Source: an uncultured Planctomyces sp.
Lineage (GTDB): Bacteria; Planctomycetota; Planctomycetia; Planctomycetales; Planctomycetaceae
Reading direction: 5' to 3'
Assembly: GCA_937904325.1 (NCBI GenBank)
Contig: CALGTK010000208.1
Coordinates: forward strand, 1 to 34,800
DNA length: 34,800 nt
Shown here: positions 32,716 through 34,800 of the stretch, piece after piece
Layout of the letters: each line of letters begins with the position of its first letter
How positions within the stretch are numbered: position 1 is the stretch's first letter
Translations under genes and position numbers: made by a program
Notes under the pieces: generated by a model
The model's input: the letters and a program-made list of their open reading frames with translations, nothing else
Told to the model about the DNA's origin: nothing
Database searches by the model: none

Positions 32716-33271
32716 CTGGGGAGAGGCTTCTGGGGCGATTCGATTCTCTGCCAATCTGATCGTCAATCAAAAGTATGCAGATGCCTGACGCAACGAGCAG
32801 GATGACTATTTTTCTTTCGTTCGTATTCGTCAGGCACTTGAGCAGTTTTACCTTCCACTGGTGCTTCACGGAACGCTCACGCAAGGCTGCCTCGACGGAG
32901 TTGAGTGCTACTGAAATTCGAATTCTGGAAATATTCAAGAGCTCTGGCTGCGGCTTGATTTCTGACGTGGAACTCCGCCACAAAGGCGCAGCATGAAGAC
33001 CAGTCCGCAAGGAATACGACAGTCCTTTCATCCCATTGAGCATTTGCGAATGTTCGGCACCGAGCTGGGGTGTCTGCGAGCGATCTCGCTCCAGACCGTT
33101 TAACCCATTACGCATTTCATAATTTTGAGAAGCATATTGGGAAGTGCCCTTTGACTGCTCGACTTCATGCCTTTAACACCGAACAGGATGCGAGCAAATG
33201 CCTCGTGCCGTCATTGTCGAATCGATCTCTCGCCCGGCAAATTTTTCCACCGATCTCACCATAACTGTCGT
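32716..33271. other. Gap without a supported gene
   Basis: About 555 bases between the enolase-type gene and the propeller gene. Two weak candidates exist: a 142-codon minus ORF at 32687-33115 and a 73-codon plus ORF at 32775-32996. Neither has a ribosome site or a recognisable pattern, and they overlap each other, so both are doubtful. The sequence is richer in A and T than its neighbours. No inverted repeats long enough to mark a mobile element were seen. Confidence 0.45.
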
Positions 33272-34207
33272 CTACTTCAACACAGGTCCAGACAGCTTCT
33301 TGCCGTTCGTCGTGATGATTTGAAAGTGATGGATTCCGACAGTCTGGCCGTCAGAGTACTTCCAGACGACTTTCTTATCAGGAGTCACTTCGAACAGCTT
33401 TGGAGAGTGGCGGTCTGTACGTCCGGCGGCGTAGCTGGTGATGACGACGTTGCCATTGGAGAGAACCTGGCCGCCGCATGGGTCCTGCAGCCAGTTGCCG
33501 GGGAGGTCGTTGTTGGTCAGCGTCCAGACGATCTTGCCATTGGCGTCGAAGTCGACTACGCGGTTTCCGTGAGTGCAGCAGACAAGCGTGTGTCCGTCTC
33601 CGTGTCGGATCGCGGTGAATGGCCAACTGTGTATCTTGTGTTCGGTATCGCCAGGTGTGGTTGTGTCCAGATTGCCCAGAACCTTGCCGTCGCGGGCATA
33701 GTGGAAGACGGCGAAGTTGAGCAGGTGTGGTGCCAGGTACGTTCCGTCGGAGAGCTTGCGGGCCATCCGGGTCTGCATGTGATGGTTCTGCGTCTGGCAG
33801 GCGAGCGGGAACTCGATCATCACTTCGCCGGCAGCGCTGACTTCAAGCAGTCGTGGATTATTGCCTGCTTCCGTGATGACGAACGTACCGTCGGCTGTGG
33901 ACTGAGCACTGTTAACCTCGCTTTGAGTGCCTTTCCAGATCAGTGTTTCCTTGCCGTCGGGAGCGACGCTGACGACGGCTCCTCCACGGAAACGTTTCGA
34001 TTTGCTCAGCGTCAGAATGACCGTACCGTCATCCAGCACGTAGCCGTCCCGGGTGGCGGCCGGATGCGTCCAGCTCGGTTTTCCGTCGGCTCCCATGATG
34101 TAGGTATTTTGGCCGCAAGCAAGAAAGCTGTGCTTGGTCCCCTGCGCACCCACGACGTTGCCGATGATGCACAGGAAGAGTGTTGTCAGTAACAGGAAAA
34201 TTTGCAT
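33272..34207 (-). CDS. Exported beta-propeller protein (arylsulfotransferase/PQQ-like repeats)
   Basis: 311 residues. A signal peptide (MQIFLLLTTLFLCIIGNVVG-AQ) is followed by repeated four-strand units with a recurrent GxxVWxxxxxD-like turn: DGTVILTLSKSKRFRGGAVV, DGTFVITEAGNNPRLLEVS, DGTYLAPHLLNFAVFHYARD, DGHTLVCCTHGNRVVDFDANGKIVWTL, NGNVVITSYAAGRTDRHSPKLFEVTPDKKVVWKYSDG. This suggests a six- or seven-bladed propeller that starts at the N-terminus of the mature protein. Such planctomycete proteins are often annotated as PQQ-like or arylsulfotransferase domain; no catalytic residue is visible. It probably sits in the periplasm or is released. The region after the gene is the short gap to the enolase-type gene. 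The ORF on the opposite strand here is a shadow. Confidence 0.8.
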   Translation of the reverse strand: MQIFLLLTTLFLCIIGNVVGAQGTKHSFLACGQNTYIMGADGKPSWTHPAATRDGYVLDDGTVILTLSKSKRFRGGAVVSVAPDGKETLIWKGTQSEVNSAQSTADGTFVITEAGNNPRLLEVSAAGEVMIEFPLACQTQNHHMQTRMARKLSDGTYLAPHLLNFAVFHYARDGKVLGNLDTTTPGDTEHKIHSWPFTAIRHGDGHTLVCCTHGNRVVDFDANGKIVWTLTNNDLPGNWLQDPCGGQVLSNGNVVITSYAAGRTDRHSPKLFEVTPDKKVVWKYSDGQTVGIHHFQIITTNGKKLSGPVLK

Positions 34208-34316
34208 TTGAAGTCTTTTCCGCTTAGGGAGCCGAATCGATGGATGTGACCCGGTCGAACGAAGTCAGTTTCAATGATTATATTTCGACAGCGGTTCTGG
34301 GTTCTTAACGACAGAG

Positions 34317-34495
34317 GTGGGCCTGCTGTTATCTTCATTTCTGCTCCAGCCATGGCACATTTTGCTTGCAGTATTCTGTGGTTTCGTCAATCAACGCCAG
34401 CAACAGATCAGTGAATTCCAGAACACCCAGATCGAAGCCTTGTTCAAGGAACTCGTCCGGAAACGTGTGTTGCTCGATGACGATCAACGTCCTTT
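34317..34495 (+). mobile_element. 5' remnant of an integrase-type transposase
   Basis: Starting at a GTG at 34317, the first ~58 residues (LLLSSFLLQPWHILLAVFCG, then FVNQRQQQISEFQNTQIEAL and KRVLLDDDQR) match the N-terminus of the integrase-core transposase common in planctomycetes, where a hydrophobic start is followed by a Q-rich helix and the LTDDQR motif. After DDDQR the similarity stops and an unrelated 46-residue stretch (to the stop at 34631) follows. No DDE residues, partner ORF or terminal repeats are present. It is a truncated copy, and the boundary near 34495 marks a deletion or insertion. Confidence 0.6.
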
Positions 34496-34800
34496 CCGAC
34501 ATGGACTCGAAAAAGGTGTGAAGTCATCACGAGATTTGACGGTTCCTGAAACAGGCGGCGCAGAATTCAGCGAAGTTGGGTTCCAGGACTCCCTGTCTGA
34601 TAATGCTCTTGCCTTGATCATCGACGCTTGACCAATACTTCCTGTGGACGTGAAGACGCCACTTGTCGAACTGGTTGAGAAATCGAGATGTTCCCCTGGA
34701 ACTCGCTGAAAAAATGAAAAAAGGGTGCTGCCATCCGTGAATGATGGAACTCTCCTGGAGTGTCCCTCGTCGTCTTTGGCTCGATATGCGACCAATGATG
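34496..34800. other. Right-edge interval of uncertain content
   Basis: Beyond the transposase remnant, a short plus-strand frame runs on to 34631 and a 103-codon minus frame covers 34484-34795. Neither carries a motif or ribosome site that I can support. The window ends inside this stretch, so a gene starting beyond 34800 cannot be excluded. Confidence 0.4.

Noticed and set aside
32687-33115. 142-codon minus ORF in the gap after the enolase-type gene
   Set aside because: Overlaps the end of the enolase gene, lacks a ribosome site and matches nothing I recognise; left as doubtful.
33167-34192. 341-codon plus ORF opposite the beta-propeller
   Set aside because: The minus strand has a signal peptide and repeated blades; the plus frame shows only mirrored repeats.
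34484-34795. 103-codon minus ORF at the right edge
   Set aside because: Ser/Thr-rich with no motif; overlaps the transposase remnant, so not supported.

Overview
The window looks like a chromosome segment from a planctomycete (Planctomycetales). The evidence is the set of lineage-typical families: a Tat-exported DUF1501 protein, a cysteine-rich YTV-repeat cell-wall protein, a remnant of a planctomycete-type heme-binding (cytochrome c) domain, large vWA/amidotransferase-like membrane proteins with charged coiled-coil partners, an ExeA-type ATPase, and a remnant of the integrase-type transposase common in this phylum. Genes are loosely packed, many lack a clear Shine-Dalgarno site, and short operons alternate strand. 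The genus is not determined.

Layout. 1-5396 (+): the end of an operon with a coiled-coil/low-complexity protein, a vWA plus GATase1-like membrane protein, and an exported caspase/legumain-like (clan CD) peptidase with EF-hand-like loops. 5522-6632 (-): a TauE/SafE permease preceded by a tiny membrane protein. 6827-7294 (+): a GNAT acetyltransferase whose motif A is scrambled by two compensating frameshifts. 7432-9278 (-): a GspB-like membrane protein, an ExeA-like ATPase and a small protein. 9534-12871 (+): a FabI-like reductase, TrmL, and a divergent transketolase. 12987-13830 (-): a small conserved protein, tRNA-Glu(UUC) with its own promoter and terminator, and csrA with a recognisable promoter. 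13957-16084 (+): a membrane protein overlapping tilS, then a cupin.

16346-22610 (+) is an exopolysaccharide module: an OPX lipoprotein, a Wzc-like BY-kinase with a Gly-Tyr tail encoded by a hexanucleotide repeat, and a Wzy/WaaL-type polymerase fused to a TPR region. 22611-23412 is a gene graveyard holding a broken cytochrome c domain. 23413-30000 (-): an HhH protein related to the PolX N-terminus, the YTV protein, DUF1501, a GspF-like secretion protein and a PDZ protein. 30179-32715 (+): two small proteins and an enolase-superfamily enzyme. 32716-33271 holds no supported gene. 33272-34207 (-) is an exported beta-propeller, and a transposase fragment lies near the right edge.

How genes relate. 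Three features concern the cell envelope and secretion: the exopolysaccharide operon, the YTV wall protein, and T2SS/T4P-related parts split over two places (ExeA/GspB-like and PDZ/GspF-like). The best candidates for something little described are the clan CD peptidase tied to the vWA/GATase operon and the expandable tyrosine tail of the BY-kinase. No CRISPR array, rRNA, intact mobile element or obvious defence island was seen. All family assignments come from reading motifs; no database search was run.
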